Made by a program: the position numbers and the translations under genes
The notes under the pieces: generated by a model
Told to the model about the DNA's origin: nothing
The model's database searches: none
What the model saw: the letters and a program-made list of their open reading frames with translations, nothing else
In this document: positions 43,289 to 51,399 of the stretch, one piece after another
How the letters are laid out: every line of letters starts with the position of its first letter
Position numbering within the stretch: the first letter of the stretch is position 1
Assembly: GCF_001280015.1 (NCBI RefSeq)
Contig: NZ_LGDV01000001.1
Coordinates: 62,001 to 126,000 of the forward strand
DNA: 64,000 bases
Direction: 5' to 3'
Source of the DNA: Streptomyces sp. MMG1121
GTDB lineage: Bacteria; Actinomycetota; Actinomycetes; Streptomycetales; Streptomycetaceae

Positions 43289-43960
43289 TCACGGCAGCGG
43301 TGCGCCGTAGGGGTCCGTGGCCGCCGGGCCGTGCGGATAGGGCGGCTCGGGATCCCGGGGACCGAAGAGCGCCGTGAGTCCGAGGTGCACGATCAGCGCG
43401 GCCAGCGGCCACGCCAGCAACGCCCCCTTCGCCCCCAGCTTCAGCGGCGCCGAGAACGTGACCCCCTTGCCCACCTGCTTGGCGTGCGCGATGACGTCGG
43501 AGGTGGGCCCGAGCCATATACCGAGCCGCCACGCCAGCAGCGACCCGAGCAGCGCGCCGACGCCCAGTGCCACGACGACCGGCACACCGCCGCGTCGACG
43601 CAGCAGGAAGACGGCCGCCCCGCTGACCAGCCCGAAGCCCAGGGCCAGCAGGGTGAACGTGCCGTCCACCCCGATGGCCTGCTCGCCCTCGCTGTCCTTG
43701 AGGTAGACCACCCAGCTCTTGTCGACCGCGTCGCCGATCAGCGGCACATGCGGTGCCAGCCACCACCACAGCAGCCCCAGCAGCACCCCGGCCACCGCCA
43801 CGGCCACCGTGATCACGGCGGCGTCCCGCACTTCCGTCTTCATCCCGGGGCCGTCCTGTTCGTGCCGGCCCGCGCCCGGCGCTCCGGCAGGCGAGCCCTG
43901 CCAGACCTGGTGCGGGGAGTCGTCGTGCGGTGGCGGTGGCGGAGTCAGCGGTGCGGTCAC
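43289..43960 (-). CDS. Four-helix membrane protein (DUF2567-like)
   Basis: 223 residues. A Pro-rich polar N terminus (MTAPLTPPPPPHDDSPHQVWQ...) leads to four hydrophobic segments: AAVITVAVAVAGVLLGLLWWWLAPHVPL, TFTLLALGFGLVSGAAVFLLRR, VPVVVALGVGALLGSLLAWRLGIWLGP and LLAWPLAALIVHLGLTALFGP. No functional motif. I take GTG 43960 as the start; ATG at MKTEVRDA is an alternative that would drop the tail. It lies 34 nt downstream of the ABC permease gene on the same strand, so may be part of that transcript. Confidence 0.75.
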   Translation of the reverse strand: MTAPLTPPPPPHDDSPHQVWQGSPAGAPGAGRHEQDGPGMKTEVRDAAVITVAVAVAGVLLGLLWWWLAPHVPLIGDAVDKSWVVYLKDSEGEQAIGVDGTFTLLALGFGLVSGAAVFLLRRRGGVPVVVALGVGALLGSLLAWRLGIWLGPTSDVIAHAKQVGKGVTFSAPLKLGAKGALLAWPLAALIVHLGLTALFGPRDPEPPYPHGPAATDPYGAPLP

Positions 43961-43994
43961 CCTGACATCGTGCCAGGTCGTGCTGTGCCCCGCG

Positions 43995-44816
43995 TCACCG
44001 GACGGCGGCCCGGCGGTACGCCCAGGTCGCCACGGCCAGCGAGACCACCCCGACACCGGCGCACACACCCAGGTCGACGAGGACGACGGCCCAGTCCGGG
44101 TGGGCGCCGAAGGTCCGGGCGTACGCCTCCACGCCGTACGTCGACGGCAGCAGATCCCGCGCCAGCCGGACGATCTCCGGCATCCGGTCGGCCGGCAGCA
44201 CCCCGAGCAGCAGCGCCGCCGACATGCCCAGCTGCCCGAGCAGCGTGGCCAGCTCGGGCCGCGGCGCGAGCAGCCCGCAGGCGGCGCCGAGCCCGGACAG
44301 CGCGGCCCCGGCGAGCGGGATCACGACCAGCAGGATCCACAGGTTGGACAGCGGCAGCCCGAACAGCACGCATCCGAAGACGGCCGTCACCAAGGTCCCC
44401 GGCACCGTGAAGGAGGCGTACGCGGCGGCCGCGCCGAGCACCACCGCGGCCGGCGGCACCGGCAGGGTGGCGTAGTGGTCGAGCCCGCCGCTGGCCCGCA
44501 GCTGCCCGAAGTACTGGGAGAGCAGGTTCAGCGCGACATAGGCGACGACCAGCACCGAGGACCCGGCCACCACGGACTGCGCCTCGCTGCCGGAGTCGAC
44601 GACGCCGCGCATCATCACCGTGATGCCGACGGACTGGAAGGTCGCGACGAACAACAGCGGGATCCGCGCCACCCGGGCCCTGGACAGCTGCGCCCGGTAG
44701 ACGGCCGCCAGCGACGGCCACAGCCGCGCGGGCGGGCCGAGTTCGGCCGTCTCCCGTGCCGTCTCGGGTACGGCCGGGGCACTGCCCGGCAGCACCTGGG
44801 CGGGTACGACACTCAC
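43995..44816 (-). CDS. ABC-2-type transporter permease
   Basis: 273-residue ABC-2 membrane subunit with about six hydrophobic helices (IPLLFVATFQSVGITVMMRGV, VVAGSSVLVVAYVALNLLSQYFGQLRA, PPAAVVLGAAAAYASFTVPGTLVTAVFGCVLFG, WILLVVIPLAGAALSGLGAACGLLA, GMSAALLLGVLP, and a last one near WAVVLVDLGVCAGVGVVSLAVATWAYRR). The G-(x)-L-DHYATLPVP and LPSTYGVEA motifs are typical of drug or lipid exporters of this class. GTG 44816 is preceded by GAGGAG. Forms an exporter with the ATPase 64 nt upstream. Confidence 0.9.
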   Translation of the reverse strand: MSVVPAQVLPGSAPAVPETARETAELGPPARLWPSLAAVYRAQLSRARVARIPLLFVATFQSVGITVMMRGVVDSGSEAQSVVAGSSVLVVAYVALNLLSQYFGQLRASGGLDHYATLPVPPAAVVLGAAAAYASFTVPGTLVTAVFGCVLFGLPLSNLWILLVVIPLAGAALSGLGAACGLLAPRPELATLLGQLGMSAALLLGVLPADRMPEIVRLARDLLPSTYGVEAYARTFGAHPDWAVVLVDLGVCAGVGVVSLAVATWAYRRAAVR

Positions 44817-44880
44817 GTCGAGCTGCTCCTCTTCCCTGCGGCAGTCGCGCACTTCCCTACGTATTCCGCGGCCGGTGCGC

Positions 44881-45894
44881 TCATGCCTTCACCAGCCCCT
44901 GCCGGGCCGCGCCGCCGAGTGCCAGGTAGACATCCTCCAGGCTGGGCGCGGCGAGGGTGAAGTCGTCCAGGGCGGCGAACGCGGCCCCGCCGGTCACGGT
45001 GGCGACGACGGCGCGGGCCTCCTCGGGCGCGAGCCGCAGCGTCCAGCGCCGGCCGGACTCCACCGCGCGTTCGCGCAGTACGGCGACCTCGGGCACCTCC
45101 AGCGGCGCCCGCTCCCGCCACACCAGCTCGACCCGCACCTCGTCGGCGACCTGTTCCTTGAGCCCGGCCGGGGTGTCGCAGGCGATCACCCGGCCCTGGT
45201 CGAGCACGGCGACCCGGTCCAGGACGGTCTCGGCCTCGATGACGTTGTGGGTGACCAGCAGCACCGTCGTCCCGCGCTCGGCGCGCCGCCGGTCCACGGC
45301 CGCCCACACCGCGCGCCGGGCCACCGGGTCCATGCCGGTGGTCGGCTCGTCCAGCACGAGCAGCGCGCGTTCCCCGACGAGGGCGGCGGCGAAGCAGGCG
45401 AGCCGGCGCTGCCCGCCGGACAGCTTCTTCAGCGCCCGCCCGGCGATCGGCGTGAGCCCCAGCTCCTCCAGCACGGCGTCCCGCTCGGCCCGCGCCCGCC
45501 GTACGTCGAGGCCGCGCAGGCGTCCGGTGGTCTCGGCGGCGAGGGAGACGGTCAGCTCGTCCAGCGCGGAGGACTCCTGGCCGAGGTAGGCGAGCAGACG
45601 CGCGGCCCGCTCGGGGTGCCGCACGATGTCGTGGCCGAGGATCTCGACGCCGCCGCTGTCCGGCCGCAGCAGTCCGGTGAGCTGCCGTACGAGGGTGGAC
45701 TTGCCGGCGCCGTTCGGCCCGAGCAGCCCGAAGACCTCGCCGCGCCTGACCGTCAGCTCGACCCCGTCGGTGGCCCGCACCTCGGGCGTACCGGGGACAC
45801 CGCGCCGCCCCTTGACGGCCGGATAGGTCTTGGCGAGGCCGCGCACGCGTACGACCTCGTCATGGCGAAGGGCCTGTACCGCGCGCGTGTTCAC
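44881..45894 (-). CDS. ABC-2-type transporter ATPase
   Basis: 337-residue ATP-binding subunit. Walker A GLLGPNGAGKST, Q-loop AYLGQESSALDELTV, signature LSGGQRRLA, Walker B LLVLDEPTTGMDP, H-loop VTHNVIEAE. The C-terminal extension (VELVWRERAPLEVPEVAV...) is seen in antibiotic-exporting DrrA-like subunits. Start at GTG 45894: no ribosome site, but TACTCT sits 8 nt upstream, pointing to a leaderless mRNA. Pairs with the permease just downstream; substrate unknown. Confidence 0.92.
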   Translation of the reverse strand: MNTRAVQALRHDEVVRVRGLAKTYPAVKGRRGVPGTPEVRATDGVELTVRRGEVFGLLGPNGAGKSTLVRQLTGLLRPDSGGVEILGHDIVRHPERAARLLAYLGQESSALDELTVSLAAETTGRLRGLDVRRARAERDAVLEELGLTPIAGRALKKLSGGQRRLACFAAALVGERALLVLDEPTTGMDPVARRAVWAAVDRRRAERGTTVLLVTHNVIEAETVLDRVAVLDQGRVIACDTPAGLKEQVADEVRVELVWRERAPLEVPEVAVLRERAVESGRRWTLRLAPEEARAVVATVTGGAAFAALDDFTLAAPSLEDVYLALGGAARQGLVKA

Positions 45895-45908
45895 AAAGGA
45901 CGAGAGTA
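45895..45908 (-). promoter_or_regulatory. Candidate leaderless promoter of the ABC ATPase
   Basis: Minus-strand TACTCT (plus-strand AGAGTA, 45903-45908) ends 8 nt before GTG 45894. The -35 is weak. Confidence 0.35.
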
Positions 45909-45923
45909 CGGGGTGCGGGGCCT

Positions 45924-47186
45924 TTACTCGCCTTTGGGTCCGCCTACGGGGGTTCCACCGGGGTTCAGTCCCCCGGCGGGCGCGGGCTCCGTCGCCGCGG
46001 GCACGTCGACCTCCCGCCAGAAGCCCGCCCGGATGGCGTAACGGTCGTGCTCGTCGATCTGGTCGTCCTTGTGGGCGAGCAGCCCGAACCGGGCCGCGTA
46101 ACGCAGCAGCTCCCCGTCGATGCGGTGCGGGATGCGCGGGTACATCTGCGACAGCTTCGGCAGCTGGCCCTGGTCGCCGAGGCGGGAGATCCAGCGCCGG
46201 GCGAAGACCTGGCCGACCTCGTACGGGTCGCCGCCGACCGTGGTGATGTCCTCCTCGCGGTCGGCCCAGCGCTGCTCGGCCGTGGTGAGCTGGGCCAGCG
46301 TGGGCATGGCGGCGGCCTCGGGCGGCTCGGAGACCACGCCGGGGCGGTCCACCCAGCCCTTGTCGGAGGACCAGCGCAGGGTCGCGGTCGCGGGGTTCTG
46401 GACGGACGGGGTGCCGGGGGCGCGCAGGGCGGCGAGGTCCTTGGGGGTGGGTACGCCCTTGGGTGCGGCGGACCGCTCCTGGCCGCCGTTCTCCGTCGCG
46501 GCGGCGGCCGCCGGATGTGTGCCCTGCTCGGCCGGGCGTTCGGACGCGGCGGTGAGCGCGGACTCGGGCAGCGGCGCGGAGAGGATCGCGGCGATCTCGG
46601 GGCGGGGCGCGGGCTGCGGGGCGCAGACGCCGGTCAGCTCCTTGGCACGGACGGCCTGGGTGATCCAAGCCCGGTCCAGCACGCGTCGCTCGTCGGCCTC
46701 GGCGACGAGGTCCTCGGACTGGTTGTAGTCGCCGTCGGCGGCCTGGACGGCCCACAGGTGGACGGCGACGCCGTGCTCCTTGGCGGCCATCATGCCGGGC
46801 AGCAGGTCTCCGTCGCCGGTGACGAGGACGACGTCGGAGCAGGCGCGGTTGCGGGCCAGTTCGGTCAGCTCGGCGTGCATGGCCGCGTCCACGCCCTTCT
46901 GCGCCCAGCGCCCGTCACTGCGCGTGAGGGCACCGAGCCGGACGGTGACCCGGGGCATCACGCGCAGCCGGCGGTGCTCCGGTTGCGGAACGCGGTCGGG
47001 GGCGCCGTCGAACCAGTAGATACGCAGCAGCGGGCGCTCGGTCTCGGCCTCCGCGCGGTCGCGCAGCGCCTGGATCAGCGCGGTGTGGTCGACGGTGATC
47101 CGGGACCGTGAGGGCTCACCGGCGAGGAGGCTGGCGGCGGCGCCCAGCAGGTACCCGGCGTCCACCAGGACGATGCATCGGTCCAC
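45924..47186 (-). CDS. NYN/PIN-like domain protein
   Basis: 420 residues. The N-terminal NYN (PIN-like) nuclease domain begins CIVLVDAGYLLGAAASLLAG (first Asp), continues LRIYWFDGAPD, QKGVDAAMHAELTELA and DVVLVTGDGDLLPGMMAAKEHGVAVHLW, giving the acidic residues of a metal-dependent RNase site. A long Ala/Pro/Thr-rich linker follows. The C-terminal helical domain (DPYEVGQVFARRWISRLGDQGQLPKLSQMYPRIPHRIDGELLRYAARFGLL) is a winged-helix-like or OST-HTH-like RNA-binding module. GTG 47186 is chosen because AAGAGG lies 9 nt upstream; the GTG at 47195 directly abuts it. Likely an RNA-processing or decay enzyme. Confidence 0.85.
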   Translation of the reverse strand: MDRCIVLVDAGYLLGAAASLLAGEPSRSRITVDHTALIQALRDRAEAETERPLLRIYWFDGAPDRVPQPEHRRLRVMPRVTVRLGALTRSDGRWAQKGVDAAMHAELTELARNRACSDVVLVTGDGDLLPGMMAAKEHGVAVHLWAVQAADGDYNQSEDLVAEADERRVLDRAWITQAVRAKELTGVCAPQPAPRPEIAAILSAPLPESALTAASERPAEQGTHPAAAAATENGGQERSAAPKGVPTPKDLAALRAPGTPSVQNPATATLRWSSDKGWVDRPGVVSEPPEAAAMPTLAQLTTAEQRWADREEDITTVGGDPYEVGQVFARRWISRLGDQGQLPKLSQMYPRIPHRIDGELLRYAARFGLLAHKDDQIDEHDRYAIRAGFWREVDVPAATEPAPAGGLNPGGTPVGGPKGE

Positions 47187-47346
47187 GCGACTCACCCTCT
47201 TCCCGGGAGGCTTTGCTTCGGACTTCCTTCGAGTCTGCCCGACCACGCGGAGGTTAACGGCCGGAACTCGATCTTCGGCGTGGCGTTTGCGGCTCACGCG
47301 GGCCCACTTGCCCTGTCACACACGGTAATTATCCGACATGCGCCCA

Positions 47347-47376
47347 ATGTCAGCCTATGTGAATCTGATGTCAGCC
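47347..47376 (+). repeat. Two ATGTCAGCC direct repeats, 21-bp period
   Basis: Copies at 47347-47355 and 47368-47376, exactly two helical turns apart, in the upstream region of the 54-residue gene. A same-face spacing like this suits binding of one dimer or two cooperative regulators. Confidence 0.4.
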
Positions 47377-47410
47377 CTGGCCCCTAGTTCCCCGCAGGAG
47401 GCAGACCACC

Positions 47411-47575
47411 ATGGCCAAGAACAAGAAGCAGGACCGTAAACAGCCGCAGTCCGAGCGCAGCCAGGAGCAGGCTCAGAAGTCCTCTCTCGAAGCACAGGCG
47501 GAACAGCGGATATCGCAGATGACGCCTGCGGACGTGGCGCGCAAGGGCCGGCAGAAGCGGTTCGGCCACAACTGA
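47411..47575 (+). CDS. 54-residue basic protein
   Basis: MAKNKKQDRKQPQSERSQEQAQKSSLEAQAEQRISQMTPADVARKGRQKRFGHN. It is highly polar with many Lys, Arg and Gln; the MTPADVARKGRQKRFGHN tail looks conserved in style. AGGAGG 9 nt before ATG 47411 and a perfect hairpin 38 nt after the stop argue strongly that this is a real gene. Function unknown; its composition suggests a nucleic-acid-associated or intrinsically disordered protein. Confidence 0.8.
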   Translation: MAKNKKQDRKQPQSERSQEQAQKSSLEAQAEQRISQMTPADVARKGRQKRFGHN

Positions 47576-47612
47576 CATCTGCATATAGGGGCAGTTGAAG
47601 CCCAGGCACACA

Positions 47613-47645
47613 GATGGGGCGCACCCGTGGCGGGTGCGCCCCATC
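47613..47645. terminator. Bidirectional terminator between the small gene and dnaE
   Basis: Perfect 15-bp stem GATGGGGCGCACCCG (47613-47627) / CGGGTGCGCCCCATC (47631-47645), 3-nt loop, between convergent genes. Confidence 0.85.
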
Positions 47646-47658
47646 GCGCGGATACGCG

Positions 47659-50600
47659 TCAGCCCGCCAGGCAGGACGGGCCGAGCAGCACCTTCAGGTC
47701 GCCGAAGAGCGCCGGGTCGGGCTTGACCCGGTGCCGGTCCAGGCGCAGCACGGTGGTCTTGCGCGGGCCCTGGAGCCGGATCCGGACCTCGCTGTCGCCC
47801 TTGTGGTGGCTGAGGATCTCGCCGAGGCGGCTGACCATGGGCGGGGTGACCCTGGTGGCCGGGATGGTGAGGATCACCGGTGCGTTGGTGCCCGCGTTGG
47901 ACAGGTCCGGGACCATCAGCTCCATCGCGACGAGCCGGGGCACGTCCTCGCGCTTGTCGAGGCGTCCCTTGACGAACACCACGGCGTCCTCGACGAGTTG
48001 GGTCGACACCAGCTGGTACGTCGCCGGGAAGAACATGCACTCGATGGAGCCGGCGAGGTCCTCGACGGTGGCGATCGCCCAGGCGTTGCCCTGCTTGGTC
48101 ATCTTGCGCTGGAGGCCCGAGATGATGCCGCCGATGGTGACGACCGCGCCGTCCGCGTGCTCGCCGCCGGTGAGCTGCGAGATGCCCGCGTCGGCCTTGT
48201 CGGACAGCACGTGCTCCAGGCCGAAGAGCGGGTGGTCGGAGACGTACAGACCGAGCATCTCCCGCTCCTGGGCGAGCAGATAGGTCTTCTCCCACTCCTC
48301 GGTGGTGAACTCCACGTCGAGCCCGAACCCGGGCTCGCTGCTCTCCTCCTCGCCCATGCCGCCGAAGAGGTCGAACTGCCCCTCGGCCTCCTTGCGCTTG
48401 ACCGCGACCACGTTGTCGATCATCGGCTCGTACTGCGCCGTGAGCCCCTTGCGGGTGTGCCCCAGGGTGTCGAACGCTCCCGCCTTGATCAGCGACTCCG
48501 TGGTGCGCTTGTTGCACGCGACCGCCTCGACCTTGTCGAGGTAGTCGGGGAAGGAGGCGTACTTGCCCTTCGCCTTGCGGCTCTTGATGATCGACTCGAC
48601 CACGTTGGTGCCGACGTTGCGCACCGCTTCGAGGCCGAAGAGGATCACGTCGTCGCCCTGGGCGGCGAAGTTGTGCACCGACTCGTTGACGTTCGGCGGG
48701 AGCACCTTGATGCCCATGCGGCGGCACTCGTTGAGGTAGATCGCCGACTTGTCCTTGTCGTCCTTGACGGAGGTCAGGAGCGCGGCCATGTACTCGGCTG
48801 GGTAGTTCGCCTTCAGATAGGCGGTCCAGTACGACACCAGGCCGTACGCGGCCGAGTGCGCCTTGTTGAAGGCGTAGCCGGCGAAGGGGACCAGCACGTC
48901 CCACAGGGCCTGGATCGCCTCGTCGCTGTAGTCGTTCTTGCGGGCGCCGGCCTGGAAGATGGTGAAGTTCTTCGCCAGTTCCTCGGGCTTCTTCTTGCCC
49001 ATCACGCGGCGGAGGATGTCGGCCTCGCCGAGCGAGTAGCCGGCGATGATCTGGGCGGCCTTCTGCACCTGCTCCTGGTAGACGATCAGGCCGTAGGTGA
49101 CCGCCAGGACCTCTTCGAGGGGCTTCTCCAGCTCCTTGTGGATCGGGGTGATCTCCTGGAGCTTGTTCTTGCGCAGCGCGTAGTTGGTGTGCGAGTCCAT
49201 GCCCATCGGGCCCGGCCGGTAGAGCGCCGACACGGCGGAGATGTCTTCGAAGTTGTCGGGCTTCATCAGGCGCAGCAGCGAGCGCATGGGGCCGCCGTCG
49301 AACTGGAAGACGCCGAGGGTGTCGCCGCGCTGGAGCAGTTCGAAGGTCGTCGGATCGTCGAGCGGGAGGCTCAGCAGATCGATGTCGACGCCCTTGTTGG
49401 ACTTCACCATCTTGACGGCGTCGTCCATGATCGTCAGGTTGCGCAGGCCCAGGAAGTCCATCTTCAGCAGGCCGAGCGACTCACAGCTCGGGTAGTCCCA
49501 CTGCGTGATGGTCACGCCGTCGGTGTGCCGCACCCAGACGGGGACGTGCTCGGTGATGGTCTCGCTGGACATGATCACGCCGGCCGCGTGCACGCCCATC
49601 TGCCGGACCAGGCCCTCGACGCCCTTGGCGGTGTCGATGACCTTCTTCACGTCCGGCTCGTTCTCGTACATCCCCCGGATCTCGCCCGCCTCGCTGTAGC
49701 GCGGGTGCGAGGGGTCGGTGATGCCGTTCAGGTCGATGCCCTTGCCGAGGACGTCGGCGGGCATCGCCTTGGTGAGCCGGTCACCCATCGCGTACGGATA
49801 GCCCAGCACGCGCGCGGAGTCCTTGATCGCGTTCTTGGCCTTGATCTTGCCGTACGTGCCGATCATGGCGACCTTGTCGGCGCCGTACTTCTCCGTCACG
49901 TACCGGATGACCTCGACGCGCCGGCGCTCGTCGAAGTCGATGTCGACGTCGGGCATGGAGACGCGCTCGGGGTTGAGGAAGCGCTCGAAGATCAGGCCGT
50001 GCGGGATCGGGTCGAGGTCGGTGATGCCCATGGCGTAGGCGACGATCGAGCCGGCCGCGGAGCCTCGGCCGGGGCCGACCGCGATGCCGTTGTTCTTGGC
50101 CCACATGATGAAGTCGGCGACCACGAGGAAGTAGCCCGGGAACCCCATCTGGATGATGACGTCCATCTCGTACTCGGCCTGCTTCTGGCGGTCCTCGGGG
50201 ATGCCGCCGGGGAAGCGGCGCTCCATGCCGCGGCGGACCTCCTCCTTGAACCAGGTGACCTCGGTGTACCCCTCGGGGATGTCGAACTTCGGCATGAGGT
50301 TCTTCGCCTCGAACATGCCGGTGGTGTCGACCATCTCGGCGACGAGGAGCGTGTTGGCGCAGCCCTCCTGCCAGGCGTCCGAGGAGTCGATGGCGTACAT
50401 CTCGTCCGTGGACTTCAGGTAGTACCCGGTGCCGTCGAACTTGAAGCGGTCCGGGTCGGAGAGGTTCTTGCCGGTCTGGATGCACAGCAGGGCGTCGTGG
50501 GCGCCGGCCTCGTGCGCGTACGTGTAGTGCGAGTCGTTGGTGACCAGCGGCGGGATGCCGAGCTTCTTGCCGATCTCCAGAAGGCCGTCACGGACCCGGT

Positions 50601-51198
50601 GCTCGATCTCGATGCCGTGGTCCATCAGCTCCAGGAAGTAGCGGTCCTTGCCGAAGATGTCCTGGTAGTCGGCGGCCGCCTTGAGGGCCTCGTCGTACTG
50701 GCCGAGGCGCAGCCGGGTCTGGAGCTCGCCGGAGGGGCAGCCGGTGGAGGCGACGATGCCCTCGGACCACTGGGCGATCGTCTCCTTGTCCATCCGGGGC
50801 CACTTCTGCAGCCAACCCTCGGCGTAGGCGTCGGAGGAGAGCCGGAAGATGTTGTGCAGGCCGGTCTTGTTCACCGCCCACATCGTCTTGTGGGTGTAAC
50901 CACCGGAACCGGAGACGTCGTCCCGCTTCTGGTGCGGCTGGCCCCACTGGATCTTGCGCTTGTTGCGCCGCGACTCGGGGGCGACGTACGCCTCGATCCC
51001 GATGATCGGGGTGATTCCGGCCTTCTTCGCGGTGTGGAAGAAGTCGTACGCCCCGTGGAGGTTGCCGTGGTCGGACATGGCGATGTGCGTCATGCCCATC
51101 TCGTTGCAGGCGTTGAACATGTCCTTGAGCCGCGCGGCACCGTCCAGCAGCGAGTACTGGGTGTGGACGTGCAGGTGCGTGAAGGGCGGCTTTGACAC
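47659..51198 (-). CDS. dnaE: DNA polymerase III alpha subunit (DnaE1)
   Basis: 1179-residue replicative polymerase. The N-terminal PHP domain keeps its metal-binding His/Asp motif (FTHLHVHTQYSLLDGAARLKDM, HIAMSDHGNLHGA), so it may be an active proofreading exonuclease, as in mycobacterial DnaE1. The palm has GPGRGSAAGSIVAYAMGITDLDPI and the catalytic PDVDIDF with D419 and D421. The tHhH region and a C-terminal OB-fold (AVVTIGGIISGLQRKMTKQGNAWAIATVEDLAGSIECMFFP) follow, and QFDLFGG is a clamp-binding motif. GTG start with CGGAGG upstream. Normal length. Confidence 0.97.
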   Translation of the reverse strand: MSKPPFTHLHVHTQYSLLDGAARLKDMFNACNEMGMTHIAMSDHGNLHGAYDFFHTAKKAGITPIIGIEAYVAPESRRNKRKIQWGQPHQKRDDVSGSGGYTHKTMWAVNKTGLHNIFRLSSDAYAEGWLQKWPRMDKETIAQWSEGIVASTGCPSGELQTRLRLGQYDEALKAAADYQDIFGKDRYFLELMDHGIEIEHRVRDGLLEIGKKLGIPPLVTNDSHYTYAHEAGAHDALLCIQTGKNLSDPDRFKFDGTGYYLKSTDEMYAIDSSDAWQEGCANTLLVAEMVDTTGMFEAKNLMPKFDIPEGYTEVTWFKEEVRRGMERRFPGGIPEDRQKQAEYEMDVIIQMGFPGYFLVVADFIMWAKNNGIAVGPGRGSAAGSIVAYAMGITDLDPIPHGLIFERFLNPERVSMPDVDIDFDERRRVEVIRYVTEKYGADKVAMIGTYGKIKAKNAIKDSARVLGYPYAMGDRLTKAMPADVLGKGIDLNGITDPSHPRYSEAGEIRGMYENEPDVKKVIDTAKGVEGLVRQMGVHAAGVIMSSETITEHVPVWVRHTDGVTITQWDYPSCESLGLLKMDFLGLRNLTIMDDAVKMVKSNKGVDIDLLSLPLDDPTTFELLQRGDTLGVFQFDGGPMRSLLRLMKPDNFEDISAVSALYRPGPMGMDSHTNYALRKNKLQEITPIHKELEKPLEEVLAVTYGLIVYQEQVQKAAQIIAGYSLGEADILRRVMGKKKPEELAKNFTIFQAGARKNDYSDEAIQALWDVLVPFAGYAFNKAHSAAYGLVSYWTAYLKANYPAEYMAALLTSVKDDKDKSAIYLNECRRMGIKVLPPNVNESVHNFAAQGDDVILFGLEAVRNVGTNVVESIIKSRKAKGKYASFPDYLDKVEAVACNKRTTESLIKAGAFDTLGHTRKGLTAQYEPMIDNVVAVKRKEAEGQFDLFGGMGEEESSEPGFGLDVEFTTEEWEKTYLLAQEREMLGLYVSDHPLFGLEHVLSDKADAGISQLTGGEHADGAVVTIGGIISGLQRKMTKQGNAWAIATVEDLAGSIECMFFPATYQLVSTQLVEDAVVFVKGRLDKREDVPRLVAMELMVPDLSNAGTNAPVILTIPATRVTPPMVSRLGEILSHHKGDSEVRIRLQGPRKTTVLRLDRHRVKPDPALFGDLKVLLGPSCLAG

Positions 51199-51399
51199 GG
51201 TTGAGCCTCCGGGGGAAACACTCGGCGACGGGCTGGCGCACGGTTGTGGGGTCAGCGTCGAAGTCTATGCCTCGGCACTGACACGCGCGGGCTCTCTCTG
51301 CGTACCTTCGTGCGGGAACCGGGCACTCCCGCGTGGCGTCGCCCGTTGAAGACGGCAGAAACGCTGTCGTACAGGCAATGCACCAGGAGGCACCCCGCG

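Noticed and set aside
47614..51195. 1193-residue open frame on the plus strand opposite dnaE
   Set aside because: Antisense shadow of dnaE; no recognisable domain, repetitive composition and no ribosome site.
51346..51375. TTGAAG-18 bp-TACAGG promoter for the DUF2252 gene
   Set aside because: The -10 lacks the conserved last T and the -35 is partial; mentioned with the gene but not called as a feature.
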